Source of the DNA: Pseudomonadota bacterium
Lineage (GTDB): Bacteria; Pseudomonadota; Gammaproteobacteria; Acidiferrobacterales; Acidiferrobacteraceae
Reading direction: 5' to 3'
Assembly (NCBI GenBank): GCA_021794595.1
Contig: JAJYQN010000065.1
Location: 93,773 to 157,772 of the forward strand
DNA length: 64,000 nt
Position 1 is the first letter of the stretch. Each line of letters begins with the position of its first letter. The notes beneath the pieces are model-generated. The model was given only the letters and a program-made list of their open reading frames with translations. It did no database searches and was not told where the DNA came from. Both the position numbers and the translations under genes were made by a program. This document shows, piece by piece, positions 50,224-58,845 of the stretch.

Positions 50224-51396
50224 ATGCCCACGGCCAAAGCCTACTTCGCGGACAAGATTCCAGCGCTTCTTCGAGGATTGAAAGAGCAAGGTTTGTGGCG
50301 TCGGCGCGAATCACGCACGTCACCTGCGGGGCCCTGGGTGGAGGTCGGCTCCGAGCGGCTCCTGACCTTCTCTAGCAACGATTACCTGGGCCTTGCCAAC
50401 GATCCACGCATCGTGGAAGCATTGTGCGCGGGCGCCCGCCGTTACGGCGCGGGGGCCGGAGCCTCCCACCTCCTGGGAGGTCACACACACGCCCACCACG
50501 AGCTAGAGGAGGAGCTGGCGGCCTTCGTCGGGGCGCCGAGGGCGCTTGTATTTTCGACAGGCTATATGGCCAACCTCGCACTGCTCACGACTCTTGGGGG
50601 CCGCCGCCAGACCGTCTTCGAGGACCGTCGTAACCACGCCTCTTTGTTGGACGCGGCCCGCTTAGCGGGGTCCGAGTGCCGCCGCTATCGGCAGGTCGAG
50701 GATTTGGCCGAGCGTGTACGCGGCACCGAGGGCGGCTTGATCGTCACCGACGGTGTTTTTAGTATGGATGGCGACATAGCCCCGGTGCCGGCATTGTTGA
50801 CTTTGGCAAAGACCGCGGGTCTTGGCCTGATAGTCGATGACGCCCATGGGTTCGGTGTGATCGGGCCTCAGGGCAAGGGCACGCCGGCCTTCCATGGGCT
50901 TGCTTATGACCCGGTCCTTGTTCACATGGGTACGCTCGGCAAGGCCTTCGGTGTCTTCGGGGCCTTCGTCGCGGCGAGCGCCGACATCATCGAAGCCCTG
51001 ATCCAGAAGGCAAGACCCTATATTTATACCACGGCTCTTCCCCCGGCGGTGGCTGCGGCGGCGCATGCGAGCATCGAGATCGCGCGATTAGAGGAGTATC
51101 GGCGCGTGCATCTCACGGCCCGGATCCAGCAATTTCGGGACGGAGCCCGGGCCCTCGGTCTGAACGTCTTACCCTCGCATACGGCCATTCAGCCGCTTAT
51201 CTTGGGGACCAGCGAGCAAGCGCTCCAGGCCAGCGCCCACTTGCGTTCCCGGCAGTTACTGGTCTCGGCCGTGCGCCCCCCGACCGTGCCTGTCGGCTCG
51301 GCGCGGCTCCGCATTGCCCTGTCGGCAGCTCATAGCACGGATGATGTGGCACGGCTCCTCGAGGGCTTGGCGACCCTGCCTCTCGACAAAGCCTAA
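50224..51396 (+). CDS. bioF: 8-amino-7-oxononanoate synthase BioF
   Basis: A 390-residue PLP enzyme condensing pimeloyl-ACP/CoA with alanine in biotin synthesis. Motifs seen are FSSNDYLGLANDPRIVEA, GAGASHLLGGHTHAHHELEEELA, the cofactor aspartate IVDDAHGFGVIGPQG and the PLP lysine MGTLGKAFGVFGAF. Length is typical. First gene of a bioF-bioH-bioC set; bioA, bioB and bioD are not in the window. Confidence 0.95.
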   Translation: MPTAKAYFADKIPALLRGLKEQGLWRRRESRTSPAGPWVEVGSERLLTFSSNDYLGLANDPRIVEALCAGARRYGAGAGASHLLGGHTHAHHELEEELAAFVGAPRALVFSTGYMANLALLTTLGGRRQTVFEDRRNHASLLDAARLAGSECRRYRQVEDLAERVRGTEGGLIVTDGVFSMDGDIAPVPALLTLAKTAGLGLIVDDAHGFGVIGPQGKGTPAFHGLAYDPVLVHMGTLGKAFGVFGAFVAASADIIEALIQKARPYIYTTALPPAVAAAAHASIEIARLEEYRRVHLTARIQQFRDGARALGLNVLPSHTAIQPLILGTSEQALQASAHLRSRQLLVSAVRPPTVPVGSARLRIALSAAHSTDDVARLLEGLATLPLDKA

Positions 51397-51612
51397 GCAC
51401 GTGTAGGGGGCTTAAACACAGAGAGCCGTGCGGGGTTTGGGGCCGGCGTTTGGCGCGAAGGATCCGCTGCCGGCTCCCAAGGTCTCCGGTCTGCGCGCCC
51501 CACAACTCCTGTATAATGCGGATTTTTTGGCCAGCCGCCCTTCATCGAGACGCCAAGAGGAATGAGTGGGCCGTTCAGAACGAACTCAGTAGATTGCATA
51601 AGACGGGACGTC

Positions 51613-52389
51613 ATGAGCACACAGGTATCATCGGAGGTCGGGGAACGCCAGGCCTCTTTCGAGGATTGCGCTCCGTTACGGCTTGTCCACGGCTGGGGAT
51701 TAAACCGCCGGGTGTTTTCTGGCTTTGAGGCGATGCTCGCAAGACCCACCCAGGCCCTGGACCTTCCCGGCCACGGGTCCGCTCGCTACGAACCCGGCGA
51801 TCTTGATCCCTTGCGGGTCGCGCGCTCGTTCGCGGGCGCTTACCGAACACCCGGGCCTTGGTTGGGATGGTCGCTCGGCGGCTTATTCACCATGGCCTTG
51901 GCGGCCCATTATCCAGGGGCCGTCACGAAGCTGATAGTCGTGGGGGCAACGCCGTTTTTCGTGCAGGCGCCCAACTGGCCCTATGGAACCGAGCTCGCGG
52001 TGTTGCAGGCGTTCGGGGATCACCTGGAGTGTGAGTATGAGGCGACCTTGCGCCGCTTTTTGACCTTGCAGGCGGGGGTCGGCGCGCGCGGCCAGGTCCG
52101 TCAGCTGGTGTCCGATCTGGAGAGTGGGGGCCGTCCGCAAGCGTCGGCCTTAAGCGAAGGACTCTCGGTTTTAGCGACCCAGGACCTTCGCGAGGATTTG
52201 CGGCGCATTCGGGCGCCCACGCTTTTCATTCACGGGGCCAATGACAAGATTGTGTCGCCCGAAGCGGCGCGGTGGAGCGCCGACCAAATTCCCGGCGCCC
52301 GCTTCTGTCTAGTCGGCTCGGGCCATGCCCCGTTTTTGAGCGCCATGCGCGAGTGCGCCGATGTCGTAAGGAATTTTCTGAATGAATAA
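51613..52389 (+). CDS. bioH: pimeloyl-ACP methyl ester carboxylesterase BioH
   Basis: A 258-residue alpha/beta hydrolase that demethylates pimeloyl-ACP methyl ester. The oxyanion segment is LVHGWGLNRRVFSGF. The nucleophile serine sits in WLGWSLGGLFTMALA, the aspartate in FIHGANDKIV and the histidine in GSGHAPFLS. The start at 51613 follows GGGACG; an upstream in-frame ATG at 51562 adds 17 residues and has its ribosome binding site too close. The end overlaps bioC by eight bases, confirming the assignment. Confidence 0.93.
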   Translation: MSTQVSSEVGERQASFEDCAPLRLVHGWGLNRRVFSGFEAMLARPTQALDLPGHGSARYEPGDLDPLRVARSFAGAYRTPGPWLGWSLGGLFTMALAAHYPGAVTKLIVVGATPFFVQAPNWPYGTELAVLQAFGDHLECEYEATLRRFLTLQAGVGARGQVRQLVSDLESGGRPQASALSEGLSVLATQDLREDLRRIRAPTLFIHGANDKIVSPEAARWSADQIPGARFCLVGSGHAPFLSAMRECADVVRNFLNE

Positions 52390-53233
52390 GCTCAACCGAT
52401 TGGCCATTCGCTCAGCGTTTGGCCGGGCCGCCGTTACGTATGATGAGGGCGCGGTCCTCCAGCGCACCGTGAGTGACCAACTGCTCGATCGATTCCAATG
52501 GCTGCGCATCAAGCCCCAGACAATCTTGGATATCGGGACTGGGACAGGCTACGCCCTTCCCCGTTTGCGTCGTCGTTTTCGACAGAGCCATGTCATGGGC
52601 TGCGACATTGCTCCAGCTATGTTGAAGGAAGCCCGCCGCCAGCGCGGCCTCTGGCGCCCCAGTACCTTGTTTGCGGCAGATGGCGAGCGCCTCCCTTTAG
52701 GGTCTCAAAGTATCGACTGTCTCTATTCGAACCTGTCCTTACAATGGATGGATCTGGAGCGCGCTTTTACCGAATTCCTACGGGTTCTCCGCCCCGGTGG
52801 AGTCCTGACCTTCTCGACATTCGGCCCCGATACACTCCAGGAGTTGCGAGCGGCTTGGGCAGAGGTCGATGATCGACCGCACGTTCATTCGTTTGTCGAT
52901 ATGCATGACATCGGTGACGCCCTCGTCCACGTTGGTTTCGCCGATCCGGTTTTGGATATAGAGCGGTTCACCCTCACTTACCCGACCGCCCATGCGGCCC
53001 TACGCGACCTGAAGCAGATCGGGGCCCGCAACGCCTTCAAGGACCGATTCCGGGGCCTGACAGGCAAGGGCCGGTACCAGTCCTTCGTGAAGGCCTACGA
53101 AAGATATCGGCGTGACGGCCGGCTGCCTGTGACCTATGAGGTGGTCTATGGACAGGCCTGGTACCCAGGGCACCCGCCATCGGCCAGAGGCGAGGTGGGG
53201 GTTTCCTTAAGTCAACTTCAGCGCCGACCCTAG
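52382..53233 (+). CDS. bioC: malonyl-ACP O-methyltransferase BioC
   Basis: A 283-residue class I methyltransferase. The N-terminus IRSAFGRAAVTYDEGAVLQRTVSDQLLDRF is the BioC signature. The S-adenosylmethionine loop ILDIGTGTGYALPRL and the later SNLSLQWMDLERAFTEFLRVLRPGG motif are intact. It methylates malonyl-ACP to disguise it as a primer for pimelate synthesis, the reaction BioH later reverses. Confidence 0.95.
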   Translation: MNKLNRLAIRSAFGRAAVTYDEGAVLQRTVSDQLLDRFQWLRIKPQTILDIGTGTGYALPRLRRRFRQSHVMGCDIAPAMLKEARRQRGLWRPSTLFAADGERLPLGSQSIDCLYSNLSLQWMDLERAFTEFLRVLRPGGVLTFSTFGPDTLQELRAAWAEVDDRPHVHSFVDMHDIGDALVHVGFADPVLDIERFTLTYPTAHAALRDLKQIGARNAFKDRFRGLTGKGRYQSFVKAYERYRRDGRLPVTYEVVYGQAWYPGHPPSARGEVGVSLSQLQRRP

Positions 53234-53306
53234 TCTGTTGCCCATGGCGGATGGCTTTCAGGACCGATGCCTAAGCCCGGGATCCTGCCTCGAAAATGGT
53301 CGGTGT

Positions 53307-55739
53307 TTAGGATAGTGTGGCGTTGGAGCTCTCGAAAACCAGGGGCTCGGGGGTCCCGATGTAGTTTCCCTGGGCGAAGTCCAAACCGATATCCGTCAGG
53401 ACATCGAGCGTTCTCTCGTTTTCGACCCACTCGGCTATCGTTTGAATATTGAGGCTATGGGCCATATGGGATACGGCCTCGATAATGCTTCTATCAACCG
53501 AGTCGCTGTGAATATTTTGGATGAAGTGGCCATCGATCTTCAGAAAACTGACCGGGAGGTTCTTTAGGTAACTAAACGAACTGACGCCGCTCCCAAAGTC
53601 ATCCACCGAAAATCGGCAGCCGACCGCTGTCAAATCCGCGATCAAGGCGCGAGCTAGGGCCCAGTTGCTTATGGCAACGGTTTCTGTGATCTCAAAGCAA
53701 ATCGTCTTGAATGAGATCGCGTGGCGGATTGCGGCGGCATGGATAAAGCTCAGCATCTGCTGATCGCCTAAAGACGCGCCGGAGAGATTTATGGAGGCCA
53801 TTCTTTCGGAACTCGAGAACTTTGGGTATCGGGACAGCGCCGCGAAGGTCGCCTGTATGACCCAACGATCTATTTGCGGCATCAGATTGTAGCGTTCCGC
53901 GGCCGGCAGAAACTGGTCTGGGGCGATAAGCGAGCCATCGAGACCCTTCATGCGCAGCAGTACCTCGAAGCGGTCGCCAGGGGCGTCCGATCCATTGATG
54001 GCGCGTATGGCCTGCTTATACAGGATGAATCGATCATTTTTCAGGGCATCGACAATGACGTTCGTCCACTGCATATCACCGTGACGCCGTGCGAGATCGG
54101 CATCGGACGGGCAGTAGATGTGAATGCGGTTACGACCCAGGTCCTTCGCGGCGTAACACGACAGGTCCGCGGCGCTTAGGAGTTCGTTGACGTCGTGAAC
54201 GTCGCGGGTAATGGCCACGATGCCGATGCTGACCCCGATCGAAAACACCCGGCCCTGCCAGGAGAACCGATAATGATGAACGTGTTGGCGCAAGGACTCC
54301 GCCATGCGGCTGGCATGGTCGATATCGCAGTTCACAAGTGCCACCCCGAATTCATCACCACCAAGGCGGGCCAGAATATCGTCTTTGCGCAGATCTGCGC
54401 GTAAAAGGCTCGCGACCTGTCGTAAAAGCGCGTCCCCGGCGATGTGCCCACAGGTGTCGTTGACGATTTTGAACTGGTCCATATCGAGGTACAGGAGCGT
54501 GTGTACCGTGCCCGTTTTTTGCGTTCCGGCAATGAGATCATCCACCGATTTTTCGAACTGACGGCGGTTGAAAAGCCCGGTCAGGGCGTCGTGACTCGCC
54601 TGGTAAGAAAGTTGGCGAGCCAATTGACGGGCGCGGGTCACATCCTGAAAGGCGATGACCGCACCGACGATATTGTCGCTCCGGTCGCACATGGCCGCAG
54701 CCGAAAGTTCGACCCCGAAGGTCTCGCCCTTAAGGCTTAGCAAGACCGCGTTTTTGCGTAAGGCCTCTGGGTCGCGGCTGAAAAGGCATTGGTATCCTGG
54801 GTTTGTGATGACCTCGGCCGTTGCCTCGTCTCTCAGCTGAACCACCTGATCCAAGGCTTCCCCTACGGCGCGTTCCCGGGTCCAGCCCGTCAAGCGTTCG
54901 GCGGCCGGATTGATGTATTGGATGAGCCCGTCACTGTTGATGGTAATCACAGCGTCGGTGATCGCGTGCAAGGTCAGTTCCGCGCGTTCTTTTTCGATCG
55001 AGAGCTCCGCCTCAGAAAGGGCGGCGCGGGATAGTGCCGCTTGAAGGGTCGACTGCTGCTTGGTCCAGGAATCGAGCGCGCGGTTGATGAACGCCGCCAG
55101 GAACCCGAATTCGTCCGGGAGCCCATCGTCCATGCGGGCTTGGGTATCGCCTTGGCTGAAGCGCTCGGCGGCCGCAACGAGACTTCCGAAGGGACGCGAC
55201 AGCAAGCGCCGTAAAACGATTTGCAGGATAAGACCGAAGGCCATCATGATTAGGCCTAAGGCCAGCATCAGGTGATCGCGGGTCTTCGTGACGGCAAGAT
55301 CGAGGCTGGGAAAGGCCACGCGGACGCGCACATAAGGCGCGGTTTGGGGGCGACCCGCAGACCTCGGGTTTTCGCTCAGAATGAGAGCGCCCGCCGGAGC
55401 GTGGCCAAAGCGATAAGCCCCTTGGGAAGTGTGCACCCATAGGGCTTGGACCCCAAAGCGCGCCTGCCATGACCGAAATAGCTGGTACTCCGCCTGCCGG
55501 TCTTTTGCCGCCGAATGCCGGATATTCCTATGAAGAATGACGGTAAGTCGTCTTGTGAGGCGATCGGCTAGGCGCCGATCACGATTCATAAGCGTGCGAC
55601 GTTCGCCGTGCAAAACGACGACCGCAGCGAGCAAGCCTATCAGCACAAGTCCCCAGAAAACGATACCGGTGATCTTGACGGAGAGGCCGGTTCTGGCGTT
55701 CAAAGCACCCCCGCGAGCCTCCTGGCGGCTGGCCGTCAT
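53307..55739 (-). CDS. membrane-bound GGDEF-EAL c-di-GMP signalling protein with PAS domain
   Basis: An 810-residue protein. Membrane helices near residues 20-44 and 155-175 flank a periplasmic loop. They are followed by a HAMP-like linker, a PAS domain (HAITDAVITINSDGLIQYINPAAERLTGW), a GGDEF domain with intact ARLGGDEFGVAL and an RKDD inhibitory site just before it, and an EAL domain. In the EAL domain the motif reads EVL, while NLSG, FEITET, DDFGSG, FLKIDG and AEWVE catalytic segments are present. Both synthesis and hydrolysis of c-di-GMP therefore look possible. The start overlaps the membrane protein gene upstream by four bases. Confidence 0.92.
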   Translation of the reverse strand: MTASRQEARGGALNARTGLSVKITGIVFWGLVLIGLLAAVVVLHGERRTLMNRDRRLADRLTRRLTVILHRNIRHSAAKDRQAEYQLFRSWQARFGVQALWVHTSQGAYRFGHAPAGALILSENPRSAGRPQTAPYVRVRVAFPSLDLAVTKTRDHLMLALGLIMMAFGLILQIVLRRLLSRPFGSLVAAAERFSQGDTQARMDDGLPDEFGFLAAFINRALDSWTKQQSTLQAALSRAALSEAELSIEKERAELTLHAITDAVITINSDGLIQYINPAAERLTGWTRERAVGEALDQVVQLRDEATAEVITNPGYQCLFSRDPEALRKNAVLLSLKGETFGVELSAAAMCDRSDNIVGAVIAFQDVTRARQLARQLSYQASHDALTGLFNRRQFEKSVDDLIAGTQKTGTVHTLLYLDMDQFKIVNDTCGHIAGDALLRQVASLLRADLRKDDILARLGGDEFGVALVNCDIDHASRMAESLRQHVHHYRFSWQGRVFSIGVSIGIVAITRDVHDVNELLSAADLSCYAAKDLGRNRIHIYCPSDADLARRHGDMQWTNVIVDALKNDRFILYKQAIRAINGSDAPGDRFEVLLRMKGLDGSLIAPDQFLPAAERYNLMPQIDRWVIQATFAALSRYPKFSSSERMASINLSGASLGDQQMLSFIHAAAIRHAISFKTICFEITETVAISNWALARALIADLTAVGCRFSVDDFGSGVSSFSYLKNLPVSFLKIDGHFIQNIHSDSVDRSIIEAVSHMAHSLNIQTIAEWVENERTLDVLTDIGLDFAQGNYIGTPEPLVFESSNATLS

Positions 55740-56140
55740 CTAAACCCTATCCACTCAACTGTGATCAACATTGGGCAAACCCCGCTGACGCCAGCGCCCA
55801 GCATGCCAAAGCCCATGAACCACGGGAGGAACCAAAGCACGCCGTTAAACCCAAGAATGCCGATAAGAAGCAGAAGTGCCGCGATCAGACGCCAGGCGCG
55901 TTCGGCCTCGAAATGGAAACGCGTCCCACGTCTTTTGGGTGGCAAAGGATGGGCCGGCGCGATGGCGGAGGCGAACCGGGTTTTGGCTCGCAAAGCGGTC
56001 AATATCTGGGGTATGCGACGATTGCTGACCCCCTCTATGGTCAGCATGACGATAAGACCGAAGATCACCCCCTTCTGATTGCTATAGAGAGCGGCGAGCA
56101 ATAGCGCCCCCAGAATGAGTCGATAGCTTCGATCGCTCAT
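55736..56140 (-). CDS. small inner-membrane protein (DUF2892/YgaP-transmembrane-like)
   Basis: A 134-residue protein with four hydrophobic segments arranged as two hairpins: residues 8-36 and about 85-125 (LIAALLLLIGILGFNGVLWFLPWFMGFGMLGAGVSGVCPMLI). The LLIGILG…GVSGVCPM pattern is that of DUF2892 membrane modules. The middle is a basic cytoplasmic loop. AAAGGGG precedes the ATG. Translationally coupled to the GGDEF-EAL gene, so the two may work together, but no function is established. Confidence 0.65.
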   Translation of the reverse strand: MSDRSYRLILGALLLAALYSNQKGVIFGLIVMLTIEGVSNRRIPQILTALRAKTRFASAIAPAHPLPPKRRGTRFHFEAERAWRLIAALLLLIGILGFNGVLWFLPWFMGFGMLGAGVSGVCPMLITVEWIGFR

Positions 56141-56333
56141 AATGACCCCTTTATTTTGTTATATAGCAGCACGACGGCCAAAAAGCGCTCGTTCTTACCG
56201 AACTCGTTCGAACGCGGTAGTCTGCCGGCCCCTTGTTGAGTTTAGTGGCTGCTCAAGCAAAGTCTAGTGCGGCAAGCGCTAACCCGCCTCATTCGAGGGG
56301 CGGCGGATCGGGCGCGTCGTTCGAGACACCGAG

Positions 56334-57620
56334 TTAGCGAAGACGTCTTACAGGGTCCGCGCTCGGGGAGCAGGATGGTTCAGGTAGGGAAATATCATGT
56401 TCCTTGCTGTATTGGTAGTCGTGAAAAACATGTTCGGCGGTGAGCAGGGCGTAACTCCCGTCGGCCAAAAGACGGGTCGTGTCTTTGAGGCGGTAGGTGT
56501 AATGGCCGCAGGTCCATATGGCAAAGTTGCGCATGTGGGTACAGAGACAGCTCTTATCCTTGACCGAAAGGGTGGTATTGTCACCCCGAGTTTCACGTTC
56601 ATGGTTATAGGCGTCTATGTAGGCGCAGTGGCCCGAGCCGTCGAGTAGGTAGCCGTAGGCCTCGCAATTGGGCCGTATGGCGGCCCCTATGCCGGGGCTG
56701 CGTTTGAGCATGCGCATGGGGTAACCGGTCGGCGAGATGAGATTGACCTCGATATCCTCCTCGCGTGCCTGTAGATATTCCTGCTTCACCTTTTCCGGCA
56801 GCCCGCACTCGTTTGTCACCGTAAAGCGGGTTGCCACTTGTACGGCGCCGGCGCCGGATTCCAGAAATTCGGCGGCATCGCTCCCCGTGAATATCCCACC
56901 GGCCGGGATAACGGGGATTTTGAGCCCTTGTTGCGCGAGGTATTGCAATATCTCAGCGACGATCGTCTTTAGGTCGTACTGTGCCCAATCCATACCAAAA
57001 CCGAGGTGGCCGCCGGCGAGCGGTCCTTCGACCACGATGTAGTCGGGGAGGCGCCCGAGACGAGCGTTCTTGCGTAGAAATAGCAAAAGAGCCCGCAATG
57101 ACGACACGATTATCCCAAACTGCACGTTACGAAACCGAGGGTGGTCTTGAACAAGCGCAAGCGACCCCAGGTGTAGGCCCGCCCCCAAGGTGATGCCATC
57201 AATGCCGGCGTCCATGGCCGCGGTAAGGCGGGCGCGCAAGGTCTCGCGCGGCGCATTCATGGTGAGCTTCTCCATGCAGTTTATGAAGATGAGCCCCGGG
57301 CCTTTTTTGGCCTCCATGGTGCGACCGACGTGGAGCGCCGTGGCCTCCGCAAGACGCACCAAGTCAAACTGCACGTCACTCTTGTCGCTATTCAGTATGT
57401 TGTATTTGTATTTCTTAAGCTTTTCAGCGACGAACTTGGTCTTGAAGCGGCGATCGGAAACGGTGGGAACCATGGCGTCCGAGATATGTCCGATGCCGCC
57501 TAGTCGCGCCGCCTCGAGCGCCAATCGCGCAGCCGAGATGTCGACGCCCATGCCGCCCACGACGATGGGTACCAGTTCGTGTCCTGCAAGACGGAGACGG
57601 AAGTCGTTCACGCTCTTCAT
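56334..57620 (-). CDS. nitronate monooxygenase-like NAD(P)H-dependent flavin oxidoreductase
   Basis: A 428-residue FMN-dependent TIM-barrel enzyme. Seen are the N-terminal VPIVVGGMGVDISAARLALEAARLGGIGHIS (2-nitropropane dioxygenase/YrpB-type), GITLGAGLHLG, VVEGPLAGGHLG with the catalytic-region histidine, and the FMN phosphate loop VIPAGGIFTGSDAAEFLESGAGAVQVATRF. A C-terminal extension of about 100 residues carries several cysteines (CEAYGYLLDGSGHC, CLCTHMRNFAIWTC), possibly a metal site. ATG at 57620 gives the family N-terminus; the longer frame from 57818 is unrelated. Confidence 0.85.
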   Translation of the reverse strand: MKSVNDFRLRLAGHELVPIVVGGMGVDISAARLALEAARLGGIGHISDAMVPTVSDRRFKTKFVAEKLKKYKYNILNSDKSDVQFDLVRLAEATALHVGRTMEAKKGPGLIFINCMEKLTMNAPRETLRARLTAAMDAGIDGITLGAGLHLGSLALVQDHPRFRNVQFGIIVSSLRALLLFLRKNARLGRLPDYIVVEGPLAGGHLGFGMDWAQYDLKTIVAEILQYLAQQGLKIPVIPAGGIFTGSDAAEFLESGAGAVQVATRFTVTNECGLPEKVKQEYLQAREEDIEVNLISPTGYPMRMLKRSPGIGAAIRPNCEAYGYLLDGSGHCAYIDAYNHERETRGDNTTLSVKDKSCLCTHMRNFAIWTCGHYTYRLKDTTRLLADGSYALLTAEHVFHDYQYSKEHDISLPEPSCSPSADPVRRLR

Positions 57621-58276
57621 CACAAAATCATTCCTAGCGGTGGCCGTGTACGACCTGGGGATATGTAAAGGCACCAAAGATCGACGCATTCGGGGACGGT
57701 CCCTCGCCCTCTGTGTCGTTACCGCGATGGCTGCGGCCTCGTTCTTTGGTCGGTCGAAGACTCTGGTGACCGCGACTTGTGGGTGGGCGGCCGGAAGCGC
57801 CGCGATTTGGGAACGCAAGGACCGTCGGGTCGCAAACGTTTACTCAGTGCAATTTAGCGACTAAATGGCGGGTGGTCAACCCGTGTCACCCTCCGTTCTC
57901 CGGGCGAGAGAGATGTTGCGGTCAGACAGTTTTCCGTTGCCCCGAACGTTTTGGACGAGTTTCGGACGTATCTGCCCGAAAACGACCTAGGTCCGGCCTA
58001 TTTGTTGCGATATTCATAAAAAGTTCGGTCAGTCGTAGACTTTTCTGTACTTTTTTGCCGTTCGTCCGACCGGACGGTCGGTACGGACCTCGGCCGGTCT
58101 CAGCTTTGGAGCAGTGTCTCTTCAGTTGACCTAAGGGGCCTATAGGTCCGCACGCTCCCGGCTCCCGGATATCCCCTCCTGGTAAACGACTGAGGCCAAA
58201 CGGCTATCGCCCTTGCCCCAATAGCGCCTCGCTATGGCCATCGCTAAGGTGTGGTCTTTCTTGTGAAGGAGCGACC
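57621..58276. other. 656-bp intergenic region upstream of the type IV secretion cluster
   Basis: No gene is supported on either strand. It contains two clear inverted repeats: CCGACC-GGAC-GGTCGG at 58066-58081 and GACCTA-TAGGTC at 58128-58148. An AT-rich run lies near 58010-58056 that could hold promoters. The repeats could be regulator binding sites or hairpins in a long leader for the downstream operon. Confidence 0.45.
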
Positions 58277-58579
58277 ATGAAACGACTGCTTGCGTTGGCC
58301 GTGGCGTTTTCGGCAAGGACTGCATCGGCGGCGATCCGTTTACCCGGCTATGCGCAGGGAGCGGACCTGCGCATGACGCTTGAGGAACGAGCGCATGCCA
58401 TTACCGATGTCATTGCCCTGATTGTAAGCATCCTTGCCATCGTGGGGATACTCGTAGGTGCCGGTTACTTCGCGATCGGCCAGGGGGAACGGGGTAAGAG
58501 TTACGTCGTAGGAAGCGTAATCGGCCTTATCTTGGCGGCCAGTGCCTATGGCATCGCGGCTTTGGTCGTCGGCTCATGA
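58277..58579 (+). CDS. VirB2/TrbC-like conjugative pilin
   Basis: A 100-residue protein with a signal peptide (MKRLLALAVAFSARTASA) and two long hydrophobic helices (about residues 43-66 and 77-99) separated by a short charged loop GQGERGKSY. This is the layout of VirB2/TrbC pilin subunits. GAAGGAG precedes the ATG. The stop overlaps the VirB3-like start by four bases. Identification rests on topology and operon position; sequence similarity to known VirB2 is weak. Confidence 0.7.
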   Translation: MKRLLALAVAFSARTASAAIRLPGYAQGADLRMTLEERAHAITDVIALIVSILAIVGILVGAGYFAIGQGERGKSYVVGSVIGLILAASAYGIAALVVGS

Positions 58580-58845
58580 GCCCATTCAATAAGCGCTTGG
58601 CTCCCCCACGGATGTTTGGCCTTCCGCTGCTGGCCGCGCTGTCTGGACTCGGCACCCTTATGGGCCTTCTCTCGGCGGTGGTTTTGCCGAGCCCTTTCGC
58701 AACGCTCGCTTTGCTAGTGGGCCTTTCTGCGCTACCGCCCGGGATATGGGCTGCAAGCATTGGCGACGATATCGTGTTCGCCCGCGTCTACTGGGTGTGC
58801 TATGGGGACACCAAAGCCGCTTCAGAGGAGGCGCTATGGGTCTAG
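58576..58845 (+). CDS. VirB3-like membrane protein
   Basis: An 89-residue protein with a short basic proline-containing start (NKRLAPPRMFGLP) and two adjacent hydrophobic segments (17-39 and 42-60), the size and form of VirB3. The C-terminal IGDDIVFARVYWVCYG is reminiscent of the VirB3 tail. It overlaps the VirB2-like gene upstream and the VirB4-like gene downstream by ten bases, matching the conserved B2-B3-B4 order. Confidence 0.7.
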   Translation: MSPFNKRLAPPRMFGLPLLAALSGLGTLMGLLSAVVLPSPFATLALLVGLSALPPGIWAASIGDDIVFARVYWVCYGDTKAASEEALWV

